DNA from: Elusimicrobiota bacterium
GTDB taxonomy: Bacteria > Elusimicrobiota > Elusimicrobia > UBA1565
DNA: 36,598 bases
Assembly (NCBI GenBank): GCA_016218495.1
Contig: JACRDU010000035.1
Span: 1-36,598, forward strand
Reading direction: 5' to 3'
The translations under genes were made by a program, and so were the position numbers. Positions 17,479 through 25,440 of the stretch are shown here, piece by piece (positions within the stretch are counted from its first letter, which is position 1; every line of letters starts with the position of its first letter). Below the pieces are notes generated by a model. The model saw only the letters and a program-made list of their open reading frames with translations, made no database searches and was not told the origin of the DNA.

Positions 17479-18776
17479 GCGGCCTCTTCCCGGACGAAGC
17501 GGCCCCCGAAGCGCGGCCCCTGGCGGCCCGGATGGCCCCGAGGAACCTGGAGGAATTCGTCGGCCAGGACGGCATCCTCGGGCCCGGCCGCATGCTCCGC
17601 CGCCTCGTAGAGACGGGCACGCTGCGCTCAGCCGTCTTCTTCGGCCCTCCCGGGGTCGGCAAGACCGCGCTGGCGCGCATCGTCGCGGCCGGCGCCGACG
17701 CGGCCCTCGTGGAGATGAACGCCGTCGCCGCCGGCGTCGCCGACCTCAAGAAGGCCCTGGAGGCCGCGCGCTTCCGGCTGGGCAACGAGAAGAGGCGGAC
17801 CCTGCTCCTCGTCGACGAGATCCACCACTTCAACCGGTCCCAGCAGGACGTCCTGCTTCCGGCTGTCGAGCGCGGCGAGGCCATCCTCATCGGCATGACC
17901 ACGGAGAACCCTTCGTTCTATGTGAACGCGGCCCTGCTCTCCCGGGCCACGGCCTTCGAGTTCAAGCCGCTCGGCCCCGAGGCCCTCTCAGGCCTGCTCG
18001 ACCGCGCTCTGGCCGACCGCGAACGCGGCCTCGGCGCGTCATGCGCCGACCTCGCGCCGCAGGCCCGCGAGCACCTGACGCGCATGGCCGGGGGCGACGC
18101 GCGCCGGGCCCTGAACGCCCTCGAGCTGGCCGTCCTGTCGACCCCGCTGGGCATGGACGGGCGCCGGGCCGTGGGCCTGGCCGCCGCCGAGGAGTCCATC
18201 CGCCTGCGCGCGGTGCGCTACGACAAGGCCTCCGACGAGCACTACGACCACATCTCGGCCTTCATCAAGTCGATGCGGGGCTCCGACCCCGACGCCGCCC
18301 TCTATTGGATGGCAAAGATGCTGGAGGCCGGGGAGGACCCGCGCTTCATCGCGCGGCGCATCCTCATCTGCGCCTCCGAGGACGTGGGCAACGCGGATTT
18401 CCGGGCCCTGCTGGTGGCCGACGCGGCCTTCGACGCCGTCGAGAAGCTCGGGATGCCCGAGGCCCGCATCCCTCTGGCCCAGGCCGTGACCTTCGTCGCC
18501 GCCGCCCCCAAGTCCAACGCGGCCTACCTCGCCGTCGACAAGGCCTTCGCCGAGGTGCGCTCCGGCAAGACGCGCGAGGTCCCCGTGCATCTGCGCGACG
18601 CCACGGGCGACGCCAAGACCCGCGGGCACGGCGTCGGCTACAAGTACGCCCACGACTTCCCCGGCCACTGGGTGGACCAGGACTACATGCCCGACCCCGT
18701 CCGTTTCTACGAGCCCACCGACCAGGGCGACGAAGCCCGCATCAAGAAGCGCTTGGGCGAGCTCCGGCGCAAATGA
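17475..18776 (+). CDS. rarA: Replication-associated recombination protein A (RarA/MgsA)
   Basis: A 433-residue AAA+ ATPase of the RarA/Mgs1/WRNIP1 family, which acts at stalled forks and single-strand gaps. It starts LAARMAPRNLEEFVGQDGILGPGRML, has Walker A FFGPPGVGKTAL, Walker B LLLVDEIHHFNRSQQD, sensor 1 IGMTTENPSF and sensor 2 GDARRALNALEL. The C-terminal tetramerisation domain has YDHISAFIKSMRGSDPDAALYW, RRILICASEDVGNAD and the terminal KYAHDFPGHWVDQDYMPD. The GTG at 17475 overlaps the zapA stop (GTGA). Full length. Confidence 0.96.
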   Translation: MSGLFPDEAAPEARPLAARMAPRNLEEFVGQDGILGPGRMLRRLVETGTLRSAVFFGPPGVGKTALARIVAAGADAALVEMNAVAAGVADLKKALEAARFRLGNEKRRTLLLVDEIHHFNRSQQDVLLPAVERGEAILIGMTTENPSFYVNAALLSRATAFEFKPLGPEALSGLLDRALADRERGLGASCADLAPQAREHLTRMAGGDARRALNALELAVLSTPLGMDGRRAVGLAAAEESIRLRAVRYDKASDEHYDHISAFIKSMRGSDPDAALYWMAKMLEAGEDPRFIARRILICASEDVGNADFRALLVADAAFDAVEKLGMPEARIPLAQAVTFVAAAPKSNAAYLAVDKAFAEVRSGKTREVPVHLRDATGDAKTRGHGVGYKYAHDFPGHWVDQDYMPDPVRFYEPTDQGDEARIKKRLGELRRK

Positions 18777-20023
18777 GCGGCCCGTCGCCCCTCAGCGTCA
18801 CCCAGCTCAACCAGCGCATCCATGACGCGCTCGAGGACCTCTTCCCCCAGGTCTGGGTGGAGGGCGAGGTCTCCAAGGTCGTCGTGTCCCAGTCCGGGCA
18901 CGTCTACTTCGACCTCAAGGACGCCCAGTCCCTGGTCCCCGCCGTCATGTGGAAGGGCACGGCCGGGGCGCTGCGCTTCAAGGTCGAGCACGGGCAGTCC
19001 GTCCACGCCTGGGGGAGGGTCACCTCCTACGTCCCGCGCGGCCGCTACCAGCTCGTCGTGGACCGCCTCGCCCCCAAGGGCGCCGGGGAGCTCCAGCTGG
19101 CCTTCGAGCAGCTCAAGGCCAAGCTGGCGGCCGAGGGCCTCTTCGACGAGGGCCGCAAGAAGCCCCTGCCGGCCTTCCCCCGCGCCATCGGCGTCGTCAC
19201 CTCCGCGGCCGGCGCGGCCGTGCACGACATCATGACCGTCCTGTCGCGGCGCTGGCCGGGCATCCGTATACGTTTCATGCCCGTGCCGGTGCAGGGCCCG
19301 GAGGCGGCGCCGCGCATCGCCGAGGCCGTCAGGGACTTCAACGAGCACTTCCCCGACACCGAGGTCCTTCTGGTCGGCAGGGGCGGCGGGTCGCTGGAAG
19401 ACCTCTGGGCCTTCAACGAGGAGGCCGTGGCGCGGGCCATCGCCTCCTCGCGCATCCCCGTGGTCTCCTGCGTGGGCCACGAGACCGACTTCACCATAGC
19501 GGACTTCGTCGCCGACCTGCGGGCCGCCACCCCTTCGGCCGCCGCCGAGCTCGCCGTACCGGACAGGCAGGCGCTGGAGGAATCCCTGGCGCACCTCGCC
19601 GAGCGGCTGGGCGGCTCCATGTCGGGCCTGCTGCGCTCGGCCTCGGGCTCCCTCGACTCCCTGGCGCGCTCGCCCTGGCTGCGCGACCCCATGCGCATCG
19701 TCTCGGACCGCATCCAGCGGGTCGACGAGCTGGGCGCGCGCCTGCTGGCCGCCGGCCGCGTCCCGGCCGCCCGCGCCGCGGAGCGCCTCGCGCGCCTGCG
19801 CCCATCGATGGCCCGGGCCTTGGAGCGTGCGTCGCAGGACGTGCGCCGCCTGATGGCCCAGCTCGACGCGCTCTCCCCGCTACGCGTGCTCGAGCGGGGC
19901 TACGCCATCGCTTTCAAGGAAGACGGGCGCACCGTCGTGCGCTCGGCCCGCGCCGTACGCGCAGGGGACGCCGTCAGCGTCCGCCTCGCCGACGGGACCT
20001 TCGAGGCCACGGTGAACCCATGA
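18773..20023 (+). CDS. xseA: Exodeoxyribonuclease VII large subunit
   Basis: A 416-residue ExoVII catalytic subunit, which degrades single-stranded DNA from both ends. The N-terminal OB fold (SVTQLNQRIHDALEDLFPQVWVEGEVS, then SGHVYFDLKD) is followed by the nuclease domain with IGVVTSAAGAAVHDI, VLLVGRGGGSLEDLWAFNEE and VSCVGHETDFTIADFVADLRAATPSAAAE, then a coiled-coil region and the C-terminal SPLRVLERGYAI. The ATG at 18773 overlaps the rarA stop. XseB follows by ATGA overlap. Confidence 0.97.
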   Translation: MSGPSPLSVTQLNQRIHDALEDLFPQVWVEGEVSKVVVSQSGHVYFDLKDAQSLVPAVMWKGTAGALRFKVEHGQSVHAWGRVTSYVPRGRYQLVVDRLAPKGAGELQLAFEQLKAKLAAEGLFDEGRKKPLPAFPRAIGVVTSAAGAAVHDIMTVLSRRWPGIRIRFMPVPVQGPEAAPRIAEAVRDFNEHFPDTEVLLVGRGGGSLEDLWAFNEEAVARAIASSRIPVVSCVGHETDFTIADFVADLRAATPSAAAELAVPDRQALEESLAHLAERLGGSMSGLLRSASGSLDSLARSPWLRDPMRIVSDRIQRVDELGARLLAAGRVPAARAAERLARLRPSMARALERASQDVRRLMAQLDALSPLRVLERGYAIAFKEDGRTVVRSARAVRAGDAVSVRLADGTFEATVNP

Positions 20024-20268
20024 AAGGAAAAGAGAAGCCGGAAGCGTTCGAGAAGCAGCTCGAGAGGCTCGAGGAGATCGTCGCCGGGCTGGAGTCCGGG
20101 GACAAGGGCCTGGAAGAGTCGCTGACCCTCTTCGAGGAAGGCGTCGGCCTCTCCAAGCGCCTGTCGGCGCGCCTCGAGGACGTCAGAACGCGCGTCGAGG
20201 TCCTGACGAAGGAAGGCAAGGGAAAGTTCTCGGCGAAGGACGCCGACCCGGACGAGCTCGGCCGCTGA
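20020..20268 (+). CDS. xseB: Exodeoxyribonuclease VII small subunit
   Basis: An 82-residue XseB, the small subunit wrapping the coiled coil of XseA. It has the family core FEKQLERLEEIVAGLESGDKGLEESLTLFEEGVGLSKRL. It starts at the ATG at 20020, overlapping the xseA stop. Its own stop codon lies in one arm of a 26-bp perfect palindrome whose other arm carries the stop of the convergent gene. Confidence 0.94.
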   Translation: MKGKEKPEAFEKQLERLEEIVAGLESGDKGLEESLTLFEEGVGLSKRLSARLEDVRTRVEVLTKEGKGKFSAKDADPDELGR

Positions 20269-20284
20269 CGGGCGTCAGCGGCCG
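20259..20284. terminator. Perfect 12-bp palindrome between convergent genes, probable two-way terminator
   Basis: CGGCCGCTGACG (20259-20270) and its exact reverse complement (20273-20284) flank a central GG. Each arm contains a TGA stop codon, for xseB on the plus strand and for the secreted-protein gene on the minus strand, and both proteins end in Gly-Arg. No T-run follows on either side, so classical intrinsic termination is uncertain. Confidence 0.5.
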
Positions 20285-20976
20285 TTCATCTCCTTCCACT
20301 GCTTCTCTTCGAGCAGGAACTGCACGAAGGCGCGGTTCGCGGTCTCGTAGGCGGCCAGCTGGCGCCGGCGCTCGGAGATGAGCTCGGGGGTGGAGAAGGT
20401 CGTCTGTAGCCGGGCGCGCAGGGCGTCCTGCTGCGTGGGGATGTCGTCCACCCCGGCCGCCTGGCCCAGCTTGTAGAGGAGCATCTCCGGCTTCTCCTGG
20501 AGCCATTCCTTGTACTCGGAGGCCAGCGCGGCGTCCTTCGCCCCGGAGGTCGCGTCGATGACGGGGAGGTCCCGCGGCTCGCCGCCGAGCTCCAGCCAGA
20601 CCCGGACCTCGATGGAACGGGCCATGTAAAGCTTCTCGGCGGAATCCGGCATCCCGGTCAGCAGCATCTTCGAGGCCTCGCGCGCGATGCGCGGACCCAG
20701 GACGCGCGGCGTCATCGCCAGGGCCGAGTCCAACACTATGATGGGGGTCCCGTCCTTGCCGGTACGGATGGTCGAGCGCCCGCCCATCGGCTCGAAGGCC
20801 ACCATCGCGCCGCTCTGGAGGATGGCGTCGGCTACCAGCATCCCCACCGGGTTGCCGTCGTTCATGGCGACCAGGGCGGCCTGCACGGACGTGGCCTCCT
20901 TGCCCATCTTCGCGAAGTCGATGTTCTGGGCTGCGGCGGGCAGGGCCAAGGCGACGGCTAAGAGGATGCTGTTCAT
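20275..20976 (-). CDS. Secreted protein of unknown function
   Basis: A 233-residue protein with a signal peptide (MNSILLAVALALPAAAQ, cleavage probably after Ala16 or nearby) and no other membrane segment, so likely periplasmic or secreted. I chose the ATG at 20976 because GGAGGGA stands 2-5 nt upstream and the signal peptide begins there; the frame stays open to 21045. The segment TPIIVLDSALAMTPRVLGPRIAREASKMLL resembles the zinc-site region of secreted metalloproteases with REASK (residues 99-103) where HExxH would be, so it may be an inactive relative. That is a weak inference. The C-terminal half is helical and charged. It converges on xseB. Confidence 0.7.
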   Translation of the reverse strand: MNSILLAVALALPAAAQNIDFAKMGKEATSVQAALVAMNDGNPVGMLVADAILQSGAMVAFEPMGGRSTIRTGKDGTPIIVLDSALAMTPRVLGPRIAREASKMLLTGMPDSAEKLYMARSIEVRVWLELGGEPRDLPVIDATSGAKDAALASEYKEWLQEKPEMLLYKLGQAAGVDDIPTQQDALRARLQTTFSTPELISERRRQLAAYETANRAFVQFLLEEKQWKEMNGR

Positions 20977-21056
20977 GTTCCCTCCGGGCATATTCCAATG
21001 ATATCCCAGGGGGGCCGGTGGGAATGTGGGCCTCGGGGGCCACAACGGCCAGACAA

Positions 21057-21079
21057 GGGTCCTAGGGGTTTTGGGACCC
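21057..21079 (-). terminator. Weak hairpin at the end of the AAA_14 ATPase gene
   Basis: GGGTCC (21057-21062) pairs with GGACCC (21074-21079) across an 11-nt loop, and TTGTCT follows on the minus strand. The hairpin overlaps the stop codon of the ATPase gene. The stem is short and the T-tract poor, so terminator function is only possible. Confidence 0.3.
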
Positions 21080-22207
21080 GCCAGGCAGGCCGGAAGGGTC
21101 GCAGACGCTCACTTCAAGGCCGCGGAGCCGGCGCTTGTGCCCCTGGCCCGGGTTCGGGCAGACCAAGAAGTTCTCCCCCTCGGGATGAAGCTTGCGGAAC
21201 TCCGCCAAGGGCTCGGGGTCGAATTCGCGGCTGTCCCACTTGCATTCGACCGCATCGACCCGCTCGCGGCTCCGGGGGATGACGAAGTCCAGTTCTCGGC
21301 CGGCCTTGTCCCTCCAGAAATGGATGCGTTCGTCGGGGCTTTGCGCCTGCAGCCATTCCAAGACCATGTGTTCCCAGAGCAGTCCGAAGTCGGATGGGCG
21401 AAGCGTGTCCCAGCCGCGGAAGAAGCTCACGAAGCCGGTGTCGAAGCCGTAGATCTTCGGCGTCTTTACGAGCTCTTTCCGGGACCCGCCGGAATAGGGC
21501 CGCAAGACGGTCACGGCCTGGGTGATTTCCATCGCGCGCAGATACGCCCCGACGGTGGGACGGCTGATTCCGAGAGCGGAGGCGGTCTTGACCGATTCGT
21601 AGAGGCCCCCGCTCTGGCGCAGGAAATATTCGAATAGCGCCGTAAAGCGCTCCGGGCCCCGCACGGAGAAGAGGCGCTGGATGTCCCGAGCGAAGAACGA
21701 ATCCATCCACTCGCGGTAGAACGACGGCCTCTTTTGGGAATCCAGGAGCGCCGGCGGAAGCCCTCCGCGATGGAGCCGCTCCTTAAGGGACGCCCCGAAC
21801 GACGGGAGTTCGCTCCATAATACCGGGAACAGATGAACCTGCCGTTTTCTCCCGGTAAGGCTGTCGCGGAATTTCCGGGTGGCGGCCAGGGTCGAGGAGC
21901 CGGTTGCGAGCAGCCGCAGGCCGGGGAAGTGGTCGGCGGCGATCTTGAGAAGGCGGCTCGGGTCGGGAATCTGATGGATTTCGTCGAAGACGACGACCCG
22001 GCTGCCGCAGTTTCGGAAGAACATCTCCGGGTCCGCCACCAACGCCGCCGTGGAAGGAAGGTCGCAGTCCAAATGGAGCACGCCCTCGGACGCCAACCCG
22101 GCGGCAAGCGTAGTCTTGCCGGAACGCCGTACCCCGGACAACCAGACGATGGGGGCCTCTTGCCAGGCGCTCTGGATCCGGCTCTGCCAAAATGGGCGGT
22201 CTATCAA
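21062..22207 (-). CDS. AAA_14/DUF4143 stand-alone ATPase
   Basis: A 381-residue protein of the widespread bacterial and archaeal ATPase family with an N-terminal AAA_14 domain and a C-terminal DUF4143 domain. Walker A is GVRRSGKTTLA (about residues 25-35), Walker B VVVFDEIHQIPD, sensor LLATGSSTL. The winged-helix segment is SALGISRPTVGAYLRAME, and the C-terminal endonuclease-like part ends with the DUF4143 signature GRELDFVI and VDAVECKW. Members are often found on mobile or variable DNA and have no agreed function. The only start near the promoter is a TTG at 22207. The gene is lower in G+C than its neighbours and has its own AT-rich palindromic promoter, so it was probably acquired. Confidence 0.87.
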   Translation of the reverse strand: MIDRPFWQSRIQSAWQEAPIVWLSGVRRSGKTTLAAGLASEGVLHLDCDLPSTAALVADPEMFFRNCGSRVVVFDEIHQIPDPSRLLKIAADHFPGLRLLATGSSTLAATRKFRDSLTGRKRQVHLFPVLWSELPSFGASLKERLHRGGLPPALLDSQKRPSFYREWMDSFFARDIQRLFSVRGPERFTALFEYFLRQSGGLYESVKTASALGISRPTVGAYLRAMEITQAVTVLRPYSGGSRKELVKTPKIYGFDTGFVSFFRGWDTLRPSDFGLLWEHMVLEWLQAQSPDERIHFWRDKAGRELDFVIPRSRERVDAVECKWDSREFDPEPLAEFRKLHPEGENFLVCPNPGQGHKRRLRGLEVSVCDPSGLPGGSQNP

Positions 22208-22233
22208 TGTAATTATATTTTACATTTAGACCG
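22197..22233. promoter_or_regulatory. Two-part inverted repeat over the -10 box and start codon of the ATPase gene
   Basis: Outer arms CGGTCTA (22197-22203) and TAGACCG (22227-22233) and inner arms AATGTAA (22206-22212) and TTACATT (22220-22226) form a nearly continuous 14-bp palindrome with a 7-bp centre. The -10 box and the start codon both lie within it. It could be an operator or a translation-blocking hairpin; autoregulation is inferred. Confidence 0.5.
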
Positions 22234-22245
22234 TCTATTTGTCAA
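22217..22245 (-). promoter_or_regulatory. Near-consensus promoter of the AAA_14 ATPase gene
   Basis: TTGACA (22245-22240), 17 nt, TAAAAT (22222-22217) on the minus strand. The two hexamers and spacer length are identical to those of the mobile-mystery cassette. Predicted transcription starts near 22210, about 3 nt before the TTG start codon. Confidence 0.7.
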
Positions 22246-22273
22246 TCATGAATACAGTAAGAGGATTCCGGAA

Positions 22274-24730
22274 TCAGGCAGGCACGCCGACGGCGGCTTC
22301 GAGTTCCTTGTAGAGCTCGGCGGCGCTCTGCACGCGCGCCTCGGGCTTGGGGTCCAAGGCGCGGTCCACGAGGGAGTAAATGGCCGGAGGGAGGCCCGGG
22401 GTCCGGTTCTCCAGCGGCTCGTACTTGGCCTGCATCTTGGCCAGCAGGACGGCTCCGGCCGTGCCCTGGAAGGGCAGCACCCCGCACAGGGCCTCGTATA
22501 GGCAGACCCCCAGCGCGTAGACGTCCGACTGGGCGCAGACCACCCCCTGCTCCTGCTCCGGGGCCATGTAGGGGGGCGTGCCGATGACGGTATTGGTCAT
22601 CTGCTGGCGGGCCAGGACATCCACCGCCCGGGCCACGCCGAAATCCATCACCTTGACCGTGCCGTCCGTCTCGACGATGACGTTGGCGGGCTTGAGGTCC
22701 CGGTGCACGACCCCGCGCCGGTGCGCGTAGTCGACCCCGGCGCACAGGCCCCGGAAGACGTCGCGGGCCTCGGCGGGAGAGAGCCGTCCCTTGTCGGAGA
22801 TATGCTCATGGAGGGTCTTCCCTTCGACGAACTCGAAGACCAGGTAGGCGTCGTCGCCGTCCTCTTCGATGGAGTAAATCTCGACCAGGTTGGGATGGCG
22901 CATCTGCGCCACGGTCCGCGCCTCCTGCAGGAAGCGCTCGCGCTCGCGGCGGTCCTGGCGGATCTCGTCGCGCATGCGCTTGACCGCCACGCGCCGCTCG
23001 AGGTTCTTGTCCCAGGCCTCGTAGACCACGCCCATCCCGCCGGCGCCGATTTCGCGCATCACCTCGTAGCGCCGCCAGAAGCCGGAGGCCGGCAGGCCGT
23101 CGCCGGCCGCCTCGCCATCGGCGACGGCGGGGCCGCGGCGCAGCACGGTCGTCACATGGCGGCGGACCGACGGGAAGAGGACGGGCAGCATGCCGAGGAC
23201 GGCCAGGACCAGCCCCGCCGCCCACAGGGCGTAGCGCGGGGCGTGGGAAGACGCCGCCGGCGCGGCGCGGGACGGCTCGGAGCCCAGGTCGCCGAAGAGC
23301 AAAGTCGGGTCGACGTCCTCGGGGCCCTCGATGGCCCGCTTGATGTCCTCGGCGTAGCGGCGGTCGATGCGGGCGGCCGCGCGCAGGTCCTCGAGCATCG
23401 CCTCGCGCTTCTTCAAACCCCAGTTGGCGGCGGCCCGGCCCCGGTAGACGTAGGCGGAGTTCGGCGAGCTGCGCACGGCCTGGTCAGCGTCCTGAAACGC
23501 CTCCTGCCAGAGCTTCTGGCGGCCGTAGGCCACAGCCCGCGTATAAAGGAGAGGGGCGCTGTCCGGAACGAGGGCCAGCCCCGCCGAGGCCTCCTGGACG
23601 GCTAGGTCGTAGCGGCGGCCCTGGAGGAAGGCCGCGGCGCGCACGGAGCGCGCGTCCGCGTTGGACGGGTCGGCCTTGATTGCCTCCTGCGAGAGCCTCA
23701 GGGCCTTGGCCACGTCCTTCACGCGCAGCGCCAGCTTGGCATCCTCCGTGAGCTTCGCCGACTGCGCCGTCACCTCCCGGCCGTTGATGGCGGCGTTCTC
23801 CTGGGCGGCGATGGACTCCGCGGTGCGCTCCGGGGCGAAGGCGCCAGGGGCGGCCGTCGAGCGGCCGTCGAAGCGCGGCGTGGCGGGCGCGGCCCCGGCC
23901 GCGGCGAGGCGGCCGTCGTCGGCCGCCAGGGCCGAGGCGTCGAGCAGGCGGACCTTGGAGGGGCGGGAGCGGGTGAGCATGTAGAGCGACTCGGCCGCTT
24001 TGTCGCTCGGGTCCAGCTTGAGAAGGGCCTTGGCATCGGCGTGGGCCAGCTCGTGGTCGCCGAGACGGTCGGCCACCACGCCCCGTTTGAGCCGGACCTC
24101 CGGCGGGGCGCCCAGGTCCACCGCCTTCGACCAACTAGCGAAGGCGCCCGCATCGTCCTTCTTCGCGGCCGCGGCGTCGCCGACCCAGGCGGGACCGACG
24201 GGACTGGCGGGCTGGGTCTGCATCATCAGCCGGCCCATGTCCTCGGCCGCCGAGGCGTCCTGGGCCTTCAGCACAGGGGCCGTAGCGTGCAGCCCCCCGG
24301 CCAGGCCGATATTCCCCTGCCCCGGCCCCGAGCCGACCTCCCCGCCCGGGTCGCCCTGGGGGACCGGCGTGATCCCCTGCGGCCCAAGCCGGTGCAGCAG
24401 GCGCGCGGTGATGGCGTTCGCCTGCTCCTGGCTGAGCCCGTTGCGCGCGGCGAATAGGCTGGTGTTGGTCTGGATCAAATTGCCGAGTTCGTGGAGGGCG
24501 TTGGCCTTGGCCGCCGGGTCGGTGAGGGTCTGCAGATGCGCGATCTTCTCCTTGAAGGTCTTGGGCCCGCCCAAGCCGTTCAAGACCGCCTGCTCTTGGA
24601 CATGGCTCTGGCTGATGCCGCCCCCGCCCCCGGGGGTGCCGCCCAGCTCGCCGCCCTGCATCAGCGCGGCGGCGGGCAGGGCCAGGCAGAGGGACGCCGC
24701 GATGGACGCCAGCAGGGGCGAGGGGGTCAC
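22274..24730 (-). CDS. Receptor-type Ser/Thr protein kinase with periplasmic TPR domain
   Basis: 818 residues. A signal peptide (LLASIAASLCLALPAAAL) is followed by a Gly-rich stretch, a long TPR-like helical region (about 180-460, repeats such as AKALRLSQEAIKADPSNADA), one membrane helix (about 500-520) and a C-terminal Hanks-type kinase (about 555-805). The kinase is complete: G-loop GAGGMGVVY, K584 in VAVKRM, HRDLKPAN with D678, DFG at 696-698 and APE at 723-725. This topology puts the TPRs outside the inner membrane and the kinase inside, opposite in order to PknB-type receptors. It starts at a GTG (24730) with no ribosome site. A secreted protein is transcribed divergently from overlapping promoter boxes, a possible partner. 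Substrates are unknown. Confidence 0.88.
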   Translation of the reverse strand: MTPSPLLASIAASLCLALPAAALMQGGELGGTPGGGGGISQSHVQEQAVLNGLGGPKTFKEKIAHLQTLTDPAAKANALHELGNLIQTNTSLFAARNGLSQEQANAITARLLHRLGPQGITPVPQGDPGGEVGSGPGQGNIGLAGGLHATAPVLKAQDASAAEDMGRLMMQTQPASPVGPAWVGDAAAAKKDDAGAFASWSKAVDLGAPPEVRLKRGVVADRLGDHELAHADAKALLKLDPSDKAAESLYMLTRSRPSKVRLLDASALAADDGRLAAAGAAPATPRFDGRSTAAPGAFAPERTAESIAAQENAAINGREVTAQSAKLTEDAKLALRVKDVAKALRLSQEAIKADPSNADARSVRAAAFLQGRRYDLAVQEASAGLALVPDSAPLLYTRAVAYGRQKLWQEAFQDADQAVRSSPNSAYVYRGRAAANWGLKKREAMLEDLRAAARIDRRYAEDIKRAIEGPEDVDPTLLFGDLGSEPSRAAPAASSHAPRYALWAAGLVLAVLGMLPVLFPSVRRHVTTVLRRGPAVADGEAAGDGLPASGFWRRYEVMREIGAGGMGVVYEAWDKNLERRVAVKRMRDEIRQDRRERERFLQEARTVAQMRHPNLVEIYSIEEDGDDAYLVFEFVEGKTLHEHISDKGRLSPAEARDVFRGLCAGVDYAHRRGVVHRDLKPANVIVETDGTVKVMDFGVARAVDVLARQQMTNTVIGTPPYMAPEQEQGVVCAQSDVYALGVCLYEALCGVLPFQGTAGAVLLAKMQAKYEPLENRTPGLPPAIYSLVDRALDPKPEARVQSAAELYKELEAAVGVPA

Positions 24731-24736
24731 ACCATT

Positions 24737-24765
24737 AGTGTTGCCGAGGCCCCTTGCATTGTCAA
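24737..24765 (-). promoter_or_regulatory. Candidate promoter of the Ser/Thr kinase gene
   Basis: A perfect TTGACA (24765-24760) and, after 17 nt, AACACT (24742-24737), a poor -10 match. Predicted transcription would start at about the GTG start codon itself. The -35 box overlaps the spacer of the divergent promoter, so the two promoters probably compete for polymerase. Confidence 0.4.
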
Positions 24766-24782
24766 GGGGCTGGGGCTATACT
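24754..24782 (+). promoter_or_regulatory. Promoter of the secreted Cys-tailed protein gene
   Basis: TTGCAT (24754-24759), 17 nt, TATACT (24777-24782) is a good sigma-70 match. Transcription from about 24789 leaves a 12-nt leader containing GAGGG before the ATG at 24801. Confidence 0.55.
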
Positions 24783-24800
24783 GGCGCAGAGGGTACCCCG

Positions 24801-25424
24801 ATGATCACACCCCCCCTGTTGGCCTTCGGCTTGTTCGTCTCCGGCGTCTGCGCGCAGCCCGCGCCGGGCCCCCAGCCGCCCAAGGCGCTGTCGACCGAGC
24901 AGAGCACGGCGCTGAAGGACGCGGGCTTCGACGCGAAGTTCATGTCGCCCGCCGCCCTGCCGGCCGACCCCGCCAAACGCGCGGAATTCCTGCAGGCCCA
25001 CAGGGAAGAGTATGACCGCTTCGTCGCCTGGCGTCAGGACCCCGACCTGATGTTCGAGGCGGAGAGGAAGAAGCCCGGCTCCGCGGACGCGGCCCTGGCA
25101 CGGATGGAGGCCTTCGCCAAACCCGAGGAGGTCGGACTCCTGCGCGCCCGCCTGCGCCTGGCGCCGCGCGGCGTCAGCGCCGACGTCCCCGAGCGCGCCG
25201 GCTTCGAAGGCCGCCCGCCGGAATCCTCCTCAGTGAGCAGCGCGCCCCCCCAGACCCGTTCCGCCCATGCGGGCCCGGCCAGCGCGGCTCCGCCCCTCTT
25301 CACCCCCGGGTTCAAGACCAACGCGCCGCCCGGCCCCTTGGCCCCCAAGACCGAGCCGCCGAAAGGCGGGGATGCCATGGTCGACGACTGGGTCGCCGCC
25401 TGGTGCAAGGTCATCGGCTGCTGA
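24801..25424 (+). CDS. Secreted Pro/Ala-rich protein of unknown function
   Basis: 207 residues. A signal peptide (LLAFGLFVSGVCA) is likely cleaved before QPAPG; Val before the Cys argues against a lipoprotein. The middle (about 30-125) is a charged helical region containing SPAALPADPAKRAEFLQAH and FVAWRQDPDLMFEAERKK. A Pro-rich low-complexity stretch follows, then a short C-terminal DDWVAAWCKVIGC with two Cys that could form a disulfide. No family is recognised. It is divergent from the receptor kinase and shares its promoter region, so a link to kinase signalling is possible but unproven. A strong terminator follows. Confidence 0.75.
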   Translation: MITPPLLAFGLFVSGVCAQPAPGPQPPKALSTEQSTALKDAGFDAKFMSPAALPADPAKRAEFLQAHREEYDRFVAWRQDPDLMFEAERKKPGSADAALARMEAFAKPEEVGLLRARLRLAPRGVSADVPERAGFEGRPPESSSVSSAPPQTRSAHAGPASAAPPLFTPGFKTNAPPGPLAPKTEPPKGGDAMVDDWVAAWCKVIGC

Positions 25425-25440
25425 ACCGGCCCTAAAGCGG

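Noticed and set aside
24801-24860. Lipoprotein signal in the secreted protein (Cys17)
   Set aside because: The residues before the Cys read SGV; a lipobox needs a small residue (Gly, Ala or Ser) directly before the Cys, so signal peptidase I cleavage is more likely.
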